Positions 1 through 6,350 of a DNA stretch of 9,435 nucleotides are shown one piece after another (within the stretch, counting starts at the first letter, position 1; every line of letters starts with the position of its first letter). The notes under the pieces are model-generated. The model worked only from the letters and a program-made list of their open reading frames with translations, was not told the DNA's origin and searched no databases. The DNA lies in assembly GCA_910577875.1 (NCBI GenBank), contig CAJTNY010000039.1, positions 1 to 9,435 on the forward strand, in the 5' to 3' direction. Source of the stretch: an uncultured Christensenella sp. Its GTDB lineage: Bacteria > Bacillota > Clostridia > Christensenellales > Borkfalkiaceae. The position numbers were made by a program, and so were the translations under genes.

Positions 1-16
1 AATAAGGGGGAAAACT

Positions 17-1126
17 ATGAAAAGGAAAAAGAAAGTTATGATTATTGTATTTTCGATTTTAGGCGCGGTCATTATCGCGATGTCCGCGGTTCTGACTGCG
101 GCGGCAATCATGGGCAGACCGTTAAAAGTCAATCCGTCGCGTAAATTAGACGGTTTAAACGACGATATTCAAAATGCGCTGTGGTATTCCTCTATTGCGG
201 CCAACTCACATAATACGCAAATGTGGAGCGTTAAACTTTACCTCAACGAAAACCGCTTGCAAATTTCAATAGACGAAAGTCGCGTATTAAATGTAGTTGA
301 TAGTGAAAAACGCGAGGCGTATATTTCGCTCGGTTGCTATATTGAAACAATGAGCGTTGCATTCGGCGCATACGGTTATGACACGCAAGTAAATTGCCAC
401 GATATGACGGTAAATGTTACCTATTCCAAACGCGATAATACAACTGTTGATACCGACAAACTTTCATTGATAGATAAACGACATACCGATAAATTGGCGT
501 TTTCAAACAGTAAAATTAAGCAAGAAACGATAAACTCATTACTCAATAAGAATTCCGATATATCGGTGTACCAAAACGGCGACGAAAACTTTGCTTATGT
601 TAAACGCATTTCAATGGACGCGGTTACGGTGCAATCGGCAAATCAAGCATACCGCGACGAATTAGCGGAATGGATGCGCTTTTCCGATAAAGAAGCCGAA
701 AGCAAATTAGACGGTATTACCGCCGATATGATAGGCTTAAAAGGCATAGTCAAAACTTTCTACTATTGGACGACTAAAAGAGAAAGCGCAAAAGGCGATA
801 AATTCGCAAAACAAGGAATTGATACAGCAAAAAAGCAACTGAATAATTGCGGCGCGTTCGCGGTTATTACGGGCGACAATACCTTTGAGGAATTGATTAA
901 CACGGGTAGAAAAACGCAAGCGTTTTGGTTTGACTGTACCGAAAACAATATAGCCGTTCAACCTTTTTCCGCCGCATTGGAAACCGAGCCGTTTTGTTCG
1001 TCGATACAAACCGATTTAGGCATTGCCGCGCCTGTGCAAATGATTTTACGGTTGGGCTATGTGGACGAATACGGTGCAAACTGCGGACTGCGGCGTAATC
1101 TTTCCGATTATATCGATGTGCTATGA
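17..1126 (+). CDS. Membrane-anchored nitroreductase-like flavoprotein
   Basis: A 369-residue protein. Residues 1-6 are basic and 7-32 form one hydrophobic segment without a clear cleavage site, so it is probably a signal anchor that places the rest outside the membrane. The motif NSHNTQMW at 63-70 matches the FMN-phosphate-binding S/N-rich loop of nitroreductases, in the variant seen in Acg-like and TM1586-like proteins. The stretch VDSEKREAYISLG near 94-106 and the C-terminal NIAVQPFSAALE fit the same fold. The family binds FMN and reduces nitro compounds or quinones with NAD(P)H, though some Acg-like members may only store flavin. The substrate here cannot be read from sequence. AAGGGGG at 4-10 lies 6 nt before the ATG. 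The stop overlaps the next start (ATGA), which indicates translational coupling. An extracytoplasmic nitroreductase is unusual because NAD(P)H is cytoplasmic. The fold assignment is fairly secure, the role is not. Confidence 0.8.
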   Translation: MKRKKKVMIIVFSILGAVIIAMSAVLTAAAIMGRPLKVNPSRKLDGLNDDIQNALWYSSIAANSHNTQMWSVKLYLNENRLQISIDESRVLNVVDSEKREAYISLGCYIETMSVAFGAYGYDTQVNCHDMTVNVTYSKRDNTTVDTDKLSLIDKRHTDKLAFSNSKIKQETINSLLNKNSDISVYQNGDENFAYVKRISMDAVTVQSANQAYRDELAEWMRFSDKEAESKLDGITADMIGLKGIVKTFYYWTTKRESAKGDKFAKQGIDTAKKQLNNCGAFAVITGDNTFEELINTGRKTQAFWFDCTENNIAVQPFSAALETEPFCSSIQTDLGIAAPVQMILRLGYVDEYGANCGLRRNLSDYIDVL

Positions 1127-1269
1127 CAAACTACATTGTATGCCCCGACTGTGGGTATAAACTATTCAAGGCTGGCAACGGCTCGAACGTAGAAATCTAT
1201 TGCCCAAAATGCAAGGAAAAACTATTTATAGAAATCAAAGACTGCAAAATTATTATTCAAAATTATTAG
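1123..1269 (+). CDS. Small four-cysteine zinc-ribbon protein (48 aa)
   Basis: A 48-codon frame whose ATG overlaps the stop of the nitroreductase gene (ATGA at 1123-1126), so it is probably translated by re-initiation. It has two CxxC knuckles, CPDC at residues 7-10 and CPKC at 27-30, separated by 16 residues, followed by a mixed charged and hydrophobic tail. This is the layout of a minimal zinc ribbon, similar in shape to Com-like or rubredoxin-like small proteins. No enzymatic residues are visible. It could be a zinc- or iron-binding accessory protein for the neighbouring genes or a nucleic-acid-binding ribbon. The frame and the cysteine pattern are seen directly. The function is unknown. 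Confidence 0.7.
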   Translation: MTNYIVCPDCGYKLFKAGNGSNVEIYCPKCKEKLFIEIKDCKIIIQNY

Positions 1270-1302
1270 CAGATAGAACATAAAGAGGAGTAGTTACAAG
1301 TT

Positions 1303-1644
1303 ATGAAAAAGTTTATTGCGTATTGCGGAATTGATTGCGAAAAGTGCGACGCGCGGGCAGCAACCCGTACTAACGATAACGCATTGCGGGAAAAAGTTGC
1401 AAAACTTTGGTCGGAACTGAACGGCGTCGAAATTACATCAGAAATGATAAATTGTGAAGGTTGCCGTGCGGACGGCGTAAAAACTCCTTATTGCGATTCT
1501 ATGTGTCCGATTAGAAAGTGTGCAATCGGAAAAGGCTGTGAAACCTGCGGCGATTGCCCGATTATAGACGGTTGCCAAACTATCGGAATGGTACATAAAA
1601 ATAATGCCGAAGCGTCAGACAATTTGAAAACATATAAAAAGTAA
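1303..1644 (+). CDS. DUF3795 cysteine-rich protein
   Basis: A 113-residue protein with 12 cysteines (residues 8, 12, 15, 51, 54, 64, 68, 73, 79, 82, 85, 91). The opening YCGIDCEKCDA and the later CEGC and CPIRKC...CGDC clusters are typical of the DUF3795 family, common in clostridia and methanogens. Members are thought to bind zinc or an iron-sulfur cluster, but no reaction is established. GAGGAG at 1285-1290 is 12 nt before the ATG, rather far but the only candidate. The gap to the upstream 48-residue protein is 33 bp with no terminator, so the three genes are probably cotranscribed. There is no signal peptide, so the protein is cytoplasmic. Family assignment is confident, function is not known. 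Confidence 0.85.
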   Translation: MKKFIAYCGIDCEKCDARAATRTNDNALREKVAKLWSELNGVEITSEMINCEGCRADGVKTPYCDSMCPIRKCAIGKGCETCGDCPIIDGCQTIGMVHKNNAEASDNLKTYKK

Positions 1645-1760
1645 AATGACAAATAAATTTACTTCATTGTTATTGTAAATTTTAAAAAACTTAATTATTA
1701 TTAAATAATCTATTGTATTATATAAGTACAAAATTTTTTTCAATACTTGTATACGATGAA

Positions 1761-1800
1761 AACCGCCGACTGGGCATTATGCTCCGTCGGCGGTTAAATT
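1761..1800. terminator. Bidirectional intrinsic terminator
   Basis: AACCGCCGAC at 1761-1770 pairs perfectly with GTCGGCGGTT at 1786-1795. The loop itself can close further (GGGCA with TGCTC around a TTA). T-rich sequence follows on the + strand (AAATTCTTTTC), and AAAA precedes it on the + strand, giving a short U run on the - strand. It lies between two convergent genes, the DUF3795 gene and the TetR gene. The 116 bp before it (1645-1760) are very AT-rich, with a weak 8-bp inverted repeat (1655-1662/1675-1682) and no supported gene. Confidence 0.75.
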
Positions 1801-1839
1801 CTTTTCTTTGTAAATGAGTGTACCTTATCTTAAAATAAA

Positions 1840-2358
1840 TCAGTTGAAATAAATTGCGTTTACAATCATTTCCGCAATATCGTGAATATTTTCTTTGCAG
1901 TCTCTATCGAGCCAAGCCATAGAAACGTTATACAGCATACCCGAATAAAGATACGGCGCGTATTGATTTTTATCTGGGTGTTCGCTTTCGAAAGTCGCTA
2001 TAAAATTTTTATTCAGGTAATCGAGGTAAAAATATTCCAACCGCGCTTTTCTTAACAGTTTGATTGGCTCTTTGTTTTTTTGGAAAAGAGTTAAAACGTG
2101 GGTTACTACTTTAACATAATCTTCTTTGCATCTCGGAAGGAAGTGCTGTCCGAAAACAAATTGTTTTCTGTTGTGCTCAAAATAGAAAAGTATCACGTCT
2201 TCTTTGCTCTTAAAATAACGGTAAAACGTCGCTCTGCCGACACCCGCTTTTTCAGCGATGTCGGTTACATTAATTTTATCGTACCGATAAGCGCTCATTA
2301 ATTTAAACAGCGCTTGAACTATATAGTGTTTTGTGTATTCTTCCGGCGCATATTCCAC
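1840..2358 (-). CDS. TetR/AcrR family transcriptional repressor
   Basis: The N-terminal part carries a classic TetR helix-turn-helix: INVTDIAEKAGVGRATFYRY followed by FKSKEDV. The C-terminal part is alpha-helical and would bind a ligand and dimerise. The frame is open up to a GTG at 2397, with an ATG at 2385. I prefer the GTG at 2358 (172 residues) because AAGGAG (complement of 2368-2373) sits 9 nt upstream, whereas the two upstream starts lack a Shine-Dalgarno sequence. The shorter form begins VEYAPEEYTKHYIV, a usual distance before the DNA-binding domain. If an upstream start is used the protein has 181 or 185 residues. It is divergent from two membrane-protein genes and probably represses both them and itself through the palindrome at 2450-2466. 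The ligand is unknown. Confidence 0.9.
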   Translation of the reverse strand: MEYAPEEYTKHYIVQALFKLMSAYRYDKINVTDIAEKAGVGRATFYRYFKSKEDVILFYFEHNRKQFVFGQHFLPRCKEDYVKVVTHVLTLFQKNKEPIKLLRKARLEYFYLDYLNKNFIATFESEHPDKNQYAPYLYSGMLYNVSMAWLDRDCKENIHDIAEMIVNAIYFN

Positions 2359-2432
2359 GATACAAAACTCCTTATTGTGTTTCATTTTGTCCGACACATT
2401 TAAGCATTGTGTCTTATTAAGGTTTCAGGCTG

Positions 2433-2461
2433 TTGATTTATTATTTCTTACAGTATATGAT
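2433..2461 (+). promoter_or_regulatory. Sigma-A promoter for the membrane-protein operon
   Basis: TTGATT at 2433-2438, a 17-bp spacer and TATGAT at 2456-2461. It faces the TetR promoter and the two -10 boxes overlap almost completely. Transcription would start near 2468, about 80 nt before the ATG at 2548. Confidence 0.6.
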
Positions 2462-2466
2462 ACAGT
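2450..2466. promoter_or_regulatory. Candidate TetR operator (17-bp quasi-palindrome)
   Basis: ACAGTATATGATACAGT: the 7-bp arms match in inverted orientation at six of seven positions around a central ATG. It covers the -10 boxes of both divergent promoters. TetR-family repressors commonly bind such sites between their own gene and a divergent target. Binding is inferred from position and symmetry only. Confidence 0.5.
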
Positions 2467-2485
2467 TGTCTTACGCAAAAGTCAA
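2457..2485 (-). promoter_or_regulatory. Sigma-A promoter for the TetR gene
   Basis: Read on the - strand: TTGACT (complement of 2480-2485), a 17-bp spacer, then TATCAT (complement of 2457-2462). This is 5/6 to TTGACA and 5/6 to TATAAT at the optimal spacing. Transcription would start near 2450, giving a leader of roughly 90 nt before the GTG at 2358. Confidence 0.65.
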
Positions 2486-2547
2486 TCGAAACGCGCGTCG
2501 AAAGACTTAAACGAAAGACGCAAAAAAAATTAACGGAGGCATTAAAA

Positions 2548-3084
2548 ATGCAAGAAAAAGATTTTATTTCTTATGAATACAGAATTAAAACGGTTAAAGC
2601 AAAATACCAGACAAAGGCAATCGATATGTACGAAGCGTTCGGTTGGGAAGTTACTGCGATAACGCCTACATTGGCGGACGGCATTACGCTTTCTCTTAAA
2701 CGCGACAGAAAACAAAAGCACAAACAGGAACTTACCAAACTCGAACGTCAGGCGGAAGATACCTTTGAAACGATTAACGCATTACAACGCGCAAAAACAA
2801 TGGGCGCAAGCATATTGGCTTACGTTTTCGGATGTATAGCCGTGCTTGTCTTGGGCGGCGGTATGTGTCTTACAATGCTAATTGAAAATAATATTCCCGC
2901 GTTTGCGGGCGGTATAATACTCGGCATTGCCGGCATTGCGCTTTGCGCGGTAAATTATTTCATATACAATAAGATTGCTGAGAAGAAGACGAAAACTTTG
3001 CTGCCTGTTATAGACGACAATGAAGACAAACTTGCAAATATACTCGAAAAGGGCAATGATTTATTAAAAGCTGAATTCATATAA
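2548..3084 (+). CDS. Uncharacterised protein with two membrane segments
   Basis: A 178-residue protein of no family I can name. Residues 1-50 form a soluble domain (around DMYEAFGWEV). Residues 51-85 are very basic and then heptad-like (RDRKQKHKQ, then ELTKLERQAEDTFETINALQR), suggesting a short coiled coil. Two hydrophobic helices follow at about 88-111 and 117-140, and a charged C-terminal tail of about 37 residues. Both ends are probably cytoplasmic. CGGAGG at 2534-2539 lies 8 nt before the ATG. It is the first gene of an operon with the six-helix protein 15 bp downstream, and is divergent from the TetR gene. A role in TetR-controlled membrane stress or export is possible, but no transport motif is visible. 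Confidence 0.8.
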   Translation: MQEKDFISYEYRIKTVKAKYQTKAIDMYEAFGWEVTAITPTLADGITLSLKRDRKQKHKQELTKLERQAEDTFETINALQRAKTMGASILAYVFGCIAVLVLGGGMCLTMLIENNIPAFAGGIILGIAGIALCAVNYFIYNKIAEKKTKTLLPVIDDNEDKLANILEKGNDLLKAEFI

Positions 3085-3099
3085 TAACGGGATAATTCA

Positions 3100-3777
3100 A
3101 TGAAACAAAAAGAAAGAGTCGGCATAAACTTATTGAAAAGATTAAAAAACGATTATATTTTTCGTACGTTTATTTTTTCGGCTCTTTCTTTTTTTATAAC
3201 TCTGGCGTTTACTATTTACAATACGTTTCTCGGTTTTGCATATAAAGCGGTATGGAATACGGGCATAGCGATATATTATGCTTTACTTCTATTTATAAGA
3301 GCTTACGTAATGTTCTCCGAGCGGAAATTTTTTAAAGAAAAGTTGAATGCGGAACAGTTAGAAAACAAACGCAAAAAATTATTTTTAGTGCAGAGTATAA
3401 TGCTGTTTATTATTGATTTTGCTTTGATTGCGCCTGTTTCTATAATGGTTTTACAAAAGAAAGCGGTTGAGTATTCGTCTATACCGGCAATTGCGGCAGC
3501 GGCTTATACTACATACAAAATAATCGTATCTACAAAAAATATTGTTAAAACGCGAAGAATGAATCATATAAGCGTTAAGATTTTGCGGACAGTCGGGTTC
3601 GTTGACGCGCTTGTTTCTGTTTTAACGTTACAGTATACGCTCATTATGACATTCGGCGGCGGAATGGATAAAGATATGTTTGTATTATGCGCCGTAACTT
3701 CTTTCGGTATATGGATGGCGCTTGTAATTTTATCTGTGAATTTATTGTTGCAGGCAATAAGACCTAAAAAGCAATAA
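3100..3777 (+). CDS. Uncharacterised polytopic membrane protein (about six helices)
   Basis: A 225-residue protein with hydrophobic segments at about 22-44, 53-71, 96-118, 127-146, 163-185 and 193-217, consistent with six transmembrane helices. Clusters of Lys and Arg between them (ERKFFKEK, KNIVKTRR, the C-terminal RPKKQ) would be cytoplasmic by the positive-inside rule. I see no ATP-binding motif, MFS or MATE signature, or catalytic motif. It starts 15 bp after the preceding gene and has only a weak ribosome binding site (GGGAT), so it may depend on coupling to that gene. The operon ends at the terminator at 3805-3833. It may form a complex with its two-helix partner, which is inference from the pairing. 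Confidence 0.8.
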   Translation: MKQKERVGINLLKRLKNDYIFRTFIFSALSFFITLAFTIYNTFLGFAYKAVWNTGIAIYYALLLFIRAYVMFSERKFFKEKLNAEQLENKRKKLFLVQSIMLFIIDFALIAPVSIMVLQKKAVEYSSIPAIAAAAYTTYKIIVSTKNIVKTRRMNHISVKILRTVGFVDALVSVLTLQYTLIMTFGGGMDKDMFVLCAVTSFGIWMALVILSVNLLLQAIRPKKQ

Positions 3778-3804
3778 AGCGGTGGATTTTTCGCCGATAT
3801 AATT

Positions 3805-3837
3805 AAAAGAAACCGATTTAATCGGTTTCTTTTTTAA
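3805..3837. terminator. Bidirectional intrinsic terminator
   Basis: A 13-bp perfect stem: AAAAGAAACCGAT at 3805-3817 pairs with ATCGGTTTCTTTT at 3821-3833 around a TTA loop. A T run continues on the + strand, and the A run before the stem gives a U run on the - strand. It therefore can end both the membrane-protein operon (+) and the ferredoxin gene (-), whose stop lies within the T run at 3834. Confidence 0.85.
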
Positions 3838-4031
3838 TTTTCCGTATTCAGATTTAAGGCCTTTTTCGGGCAGAAGTTCGAACATTTACCGCAGGCGATG
3901 CACTTTTCATAGTCTATTTGGGGCGCGTTGAAACCGTTTTGCGACAGCGCGCCGACAGGGCAAACGTTAATCGCGGGGCATCTGTGGTTTTGTGGACATT
4001 TTTCTTGAATTATTATGAGTTTTTTAGCCAT
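3834..4031 (-). CDS. Small ferredoxin-type 4Fe-4S protein
   Basis: A 65-residue protein. The C-terminal half has a complete cluster motif, CIACGKCSNFCP (Cys 44, 47, 50, 54). The N-terminal half has CPQNHRCPAINVCP (Cys 12, 18, 24), which does not fit the standard CxxCxxCxxxCP: it is C-x5-C-x5-CP, with only three cysteines. By the usual cross-ligation of bicluster ferredoxins, Cys24 would complete the cluster held by 44, 47 and 50. The other cluster would have only Cys12, Cys18 and Cys54 and may be absent, 3Fe-4S, or use another ligand. I recall this CPQNHxCP pattern as recurring in clostridial proteins, so it is probably a real subfamily and not damage. The role is presumably electron transfer. 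An in-frame TAA 18 nt upstream fixes the start at ATG 4031. No Shine-Dalgarno sequence is close to it. Confidence 0.88.
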   Translation of the reverse strand: MAKKLIIIQEKCPQNHRCPAINVCPVGALSQNGFNAPQIDYEKCIACGKCSNFCPKKALNLNTEN

Positions 4032-4082
4032 TTTAGTTCTGTAACGTTAAAAAAACGCTTCTCCTTTGAAATTTACGTTAAT

Positions 4083-4110
4083 ATTATACCATATAATTTA
4101 TGATATTCAA
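4083..4110 (-). promoter_or_regulatory. Extended -10 promoter for the ferredoxin gene
   Basis: On the - strand: TTGAAT (complement of 4105-4110), a 16-bp spacer ending in TGG, then a perfect TATAAT (complement of 4083-4088). The TGn before the -10 box makes it an extended -10 promoter. Transcription would start near 4076 and leave a leader of about 45 nt. Confidence 0.7.
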
Positions 4111-4192
4111 GTAATTTTTTTTGAAAGAACGGTTGCATAATATATTTTAAATATGTTAAGTTATATATATGATAATATAAAGAGGTTATAAA

Positions 4193-6067
4193 ATGAAATT
4201 CAAACAATTGCTTGCAGTTATACTGTGCATAATGATGTCGCTATGCGCTTTTGCGGGCGGATGCGGTCTTACGGGCGGGTCCGGGAACAATCAGGAAGGT
4301 TCCGGAAATCCTCCGATAGTACAGCCCGAGCCCGAGCCCAAGCCCGAACCCGAGCCCGAACCCGAACCCGAACCCGAGCCCGAACCCGAGCCCGAGCCTG
4401 AACCCGAACCCGAGCCTGAACCCGAGCCTGAACCCGAACCCGAGCCTGAACCCGAGCCCGAGCCCGAGCCCGAACCCGAGCCCGAACCCGAGCCCGATTA
4501 CGGAAAATTTAACGAAAGTGATTTTCTTAAAACGGACGGTAAGAACGTTAAATCTTTAAGCGGCGAAACCGTGTATCTGCGCGGAACGAATGCGGGCGGA
4601 CTGTTCGTTACCGAACACTGGATGACCGGGTTTGAGGGAGGTCAAACCGATTCCGACGACTATAAATCGCTTACGCAGATGTTTATTACGAGATTCGGTG
4701 CAGAAAAAACCAAACAGCTTTGGGCAGAATACCGTGCAAATTGGTGGAGCGACGTAGATTTTAAAAATTGTGCTGATATGGGGATGACGACGATACGTTT
4801 GCCTTTCACTTATATGAACGTTGATTTTGACGCTATAACCGATTATGAAAACGCGGGCAAAAATTATGATTTTTCGGCTTTGGACGAATTTGTAAGCAAA
4901 GCGGCGGAGTACGGTATGTATACCGTGCTTGACCTGCACGGCGCGTACGGTTCGCAGAACGGTCAGGACCATAGCGGACAGGAATTCGACAGCGCGGATA
5001 AAGTCGATTTTTATTCCAACGAAAAGATGCAGACGTTGACGTTAAATCTGTGGAGTGCGCTTTCAAAACATTATAAAGACAATCCGGCGGTTGCAGGATA
5101 CGATATACTCAACGAGCCCGGCGAAAAGGGCGGAGAGACGTCTGAAGCTCACTGGAATTTCTATGATAAAGTATACGACGTGATACGAGCGAACGGAGAT
5201 GAACATATAGTAATATTCGAATCCTGCTGGGAGTGGTATAATCTACCGAAAACATCGCAGTACGGATGGGAAAACTGTATTTATTCGTTCCATCATTATA
5301 TAGATGATAAACTCGGCACGGACGGACATATGAGCAACTGGGAAAACAAATTGTCCGGAATAGAAAATCAAAATTTCGGGATTCCTTTGCAGATGGGCGA
5401 GTTTACTGCTTACGATACTTATGAGAAGTGGGTAGGAACGCTTGAATTGCTGAACAACAGCGAGTGGCATTGGACGAGTTGGACGTATAAGGTCTGGGGA
5501 GGAATGTCCTGGGGAATTTTTAATATTACTTCCGGTGGAGCAAAAGTCAATCCTCGAAACGACAGCTATGCGGAAATTTTGGAAAAGTTTAAAAATTTGC
5601 GCACCGAAAACACTAAGAAATATTCTTTCGGCAACGGTACAACTCTTTATTCGGTTTTGAAAGAATATCTTACTGGCATTACTCAATCTTGGGCTGAAAT
5701 AACGAAAATAGGTTTAAAGGAAGAGAACGGCAAAGTTTACGCGGTGTTCGGTGGTAACTGTACGGTTTCTTCAAAAGCCGATCTCGAATCTTATGTAATT
5801 GACGCCGAAATAAGCGGACGAGTAAAACTTAATCTTGTTGTAGCGGAGTACAATTCAGTAAACGGAACATTTATTTTAAAAGCGGAAATATCAAAGCTTG
5901 CGAACGGCAGACATTATCTGCATGCGGGGTTTGATGCTGTGCCGCCGAATCTGCCTGCTTCGTCGGCGGTTATAGACGAAGCCAATAAAACGGTGACTGC
6001 GGGCGGAAAAGTTTATTCTCTAGGCGAAGAGTGGGGTTGCCGTCAGATAATTGTTTCGAATAGTTAA
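4193..6067 (+). CDS. Surface lipoprotein GH5 glycoside hydrolase (cellulase family)
   Basis: A 624-residue secreted enzyme. Residues 1-23 are a signal peptide ending AFAGGC, so Cys24 is probably lipidated. Residues 45-101 are an uninterrupted (Pro-Glu)n linker with one Pro-Lys. Residues about 107-460 are a GH5 TIM barrel: RGTNAGG near the start, Arg202 in TIRLPF, His249 in DLHG, the acid/base Glu308 in DILNEPG, His367 and Tyr369 in FHHYID, and the nucleophile Glu403 in LQMGEFTA. All core GH5 catalytic residues are present. The RGTNAGGLFVTEHWMT opening recalls exo-beta-glucanases, so cellulose, mixed-linkage or beta-1,3-glucan are all possible substrates. Residues about 502-622 form a separate beta-rich module resembling modules of the next gene's product. 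AGAGG at 4181-4185 lies 7 nt before the ATG. The 80 bp upstream are AT-rich with no single clear promoter. Confidence 0.93.
   Translation: MKFKQLLAVILCIMMSLCAFAGGCGLTGGSGNNQEGSGNPPIVQPEPEPKPEPEPEPEPEPEPEPEPEPEPEPEPEPEPEPEPEPEPEPEPEPEPEPEPEPDYGKFNESDFLKTDGKNVKSLSGETVYLRGTNAGGLFVTEHWMTGFEGGQTDSDDYKSLTQMFITRFGAEKTKQLWAEYRANWWSDVDFKNCADMGMTTIRLPFTYMNVDFDAITDYENAGKNYDFSALDEFVSKAAEYGMYTVLDLHGAYGSQNGQDHSGQEFDSADKVDFYSNEKMQTLTLNLWSALSKHYKDNPAVAGYDILNEPGEKGGETSEAHWNFYDKVYDVIRANGDEHIVIFESCWEWYNLPKTSQYGWENCIYSFHHYIDDKLGTDGHMSNWENKLSGIENQNFGIPLQMGEFTAYDTYEKWVGTLELLNNSEWHWTSWTYKVWGGMSWGIFNITSGGAKVNPRNDSYAEILEKFKNLRTENTKKYSFGNGTTLYSVLKEYLTGITQSWAEITKIGLKEENGKVYAVFGGNCTVSSKADLESYVIDAEISGRVKLNLVVAEYNSVNGTFILKAEISKLANGRHYLHAGFDAVPPNLPASSAVIDEANKTVTAGGKVYSLGEEWGCRQIIVSNS
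4325..4495 (+). repeat. In-frame hexanucleotide repeat encoding the Pro-Glu linker
   Basis: Twenty-eight six-base units of CCC/CCT plus GAG/GAA, with one CCCAAG, followed by a final CCC. Units 13-17 (4397-4426) and 18-22 (4427-4456) are identical in every third-position choice, forming a perfect 30-bp tandem duplication. Because the unit equals two codons, any gain or loss of units keeps the frame and only alters linker length. Confidence 0.95.
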
Positions 6068-6150
6068 TTTTCTTTTTACGTCGATTTTGTTTGATATTTC
6101 ATACGAAATAAGCATAAAATTTTTCAAATTATTGTTAAAATATACAAGTT

Positions 6151-6179
6151 ACGTCATATATTGCGCAAATTGCGTCATA
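6151..6179 (+). repeat. Paired CGTCATA direct repeats
   Basis: CGTCATA occurs at 6152-6158 and 6173-6179, exactly 21 bp apart or about two helical turns, with the 8-bp palindrome TTGCGCAA (6161-6168) between them. They lie immediately upstream of the candidate promoter at 6184-6211. This is consistent with a dimeric activator site, but no regulator is identified. Confidence 0.35.
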
Positions 6180-6183
6180 GAGG

Positions 6184-6211
6184 TGAACATTTTAACAAAA
6201 AATGATAAAAT
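6184..6211 (+). promoter_or_regulatory. Possible promoter for the downstream lipoprotein gene
   Basis: TGAACA at 6184-6189, a 16-bp spacer, then TAAAAT at 6206-6211 preceded by TGA (extended -10). The -35 match is only 4/6. If real, the leader RNA would be about 130 nt and contain both hairpins at 6231-6276. Confidence 0.35.
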
Positions 6212-6230
6212 GTAAAGGCTTTATACAATT

Positions 6231-6276
6231 AAAGAGGGGTACCCCTCTTTCTTGTGCGTCGGAAAACGCACAAGAA
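6231..6276 (+). promoter_or_regulatory. Two back-to-back hairpins in the GH5-lipoprotein gap
   Basis: The perfect 20-bp palindrome AAAGAGGGGTACCCCTCTTT occupies 6231-6250. Directly after it, TTCTTGTGCGT (6249-6259) pairs with ACGCACAAGAA (6266-6276) around CGGAAA. The first is GC-rich in its core and followed by TTTCTT, so it could act as a weak terminator for readthrough from the GH5 gene. As a pair they could be an attenuator, a processing site or an mRNA stabiliser. The rest of the 283-bp gap shows no gene. Confidence 0.5.
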
Positions 6277-6350
6277 CAACTATTATTAGTAAAAATTTTG
6301 AAACTGTTTAAAATAATATCAGTGGAGAAAAATATTTTGGAGGATAAACT

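Noticed and set aside
1756..1797. A 13-codon frame starting MKTADW that looked like a leader peptide
   Set aside because: It coincides with the terminator stem, has no ribosome binding site, and no gene on the + strand follows to be attenuated.
4044..4081. ACGTTAA direct repeats in the ferredoxin leader, 31 bp apart
   Set aside because: Seven AT-rich bases repeated once are expected by chance in such DNA. No supporting symmetry was found.
4325..4495. A possible CRISPR-like or satellite array
   Set aside because: It is a continuous 6-bp coding repeat without spacers, fully explained by the Pro-Glu linker.
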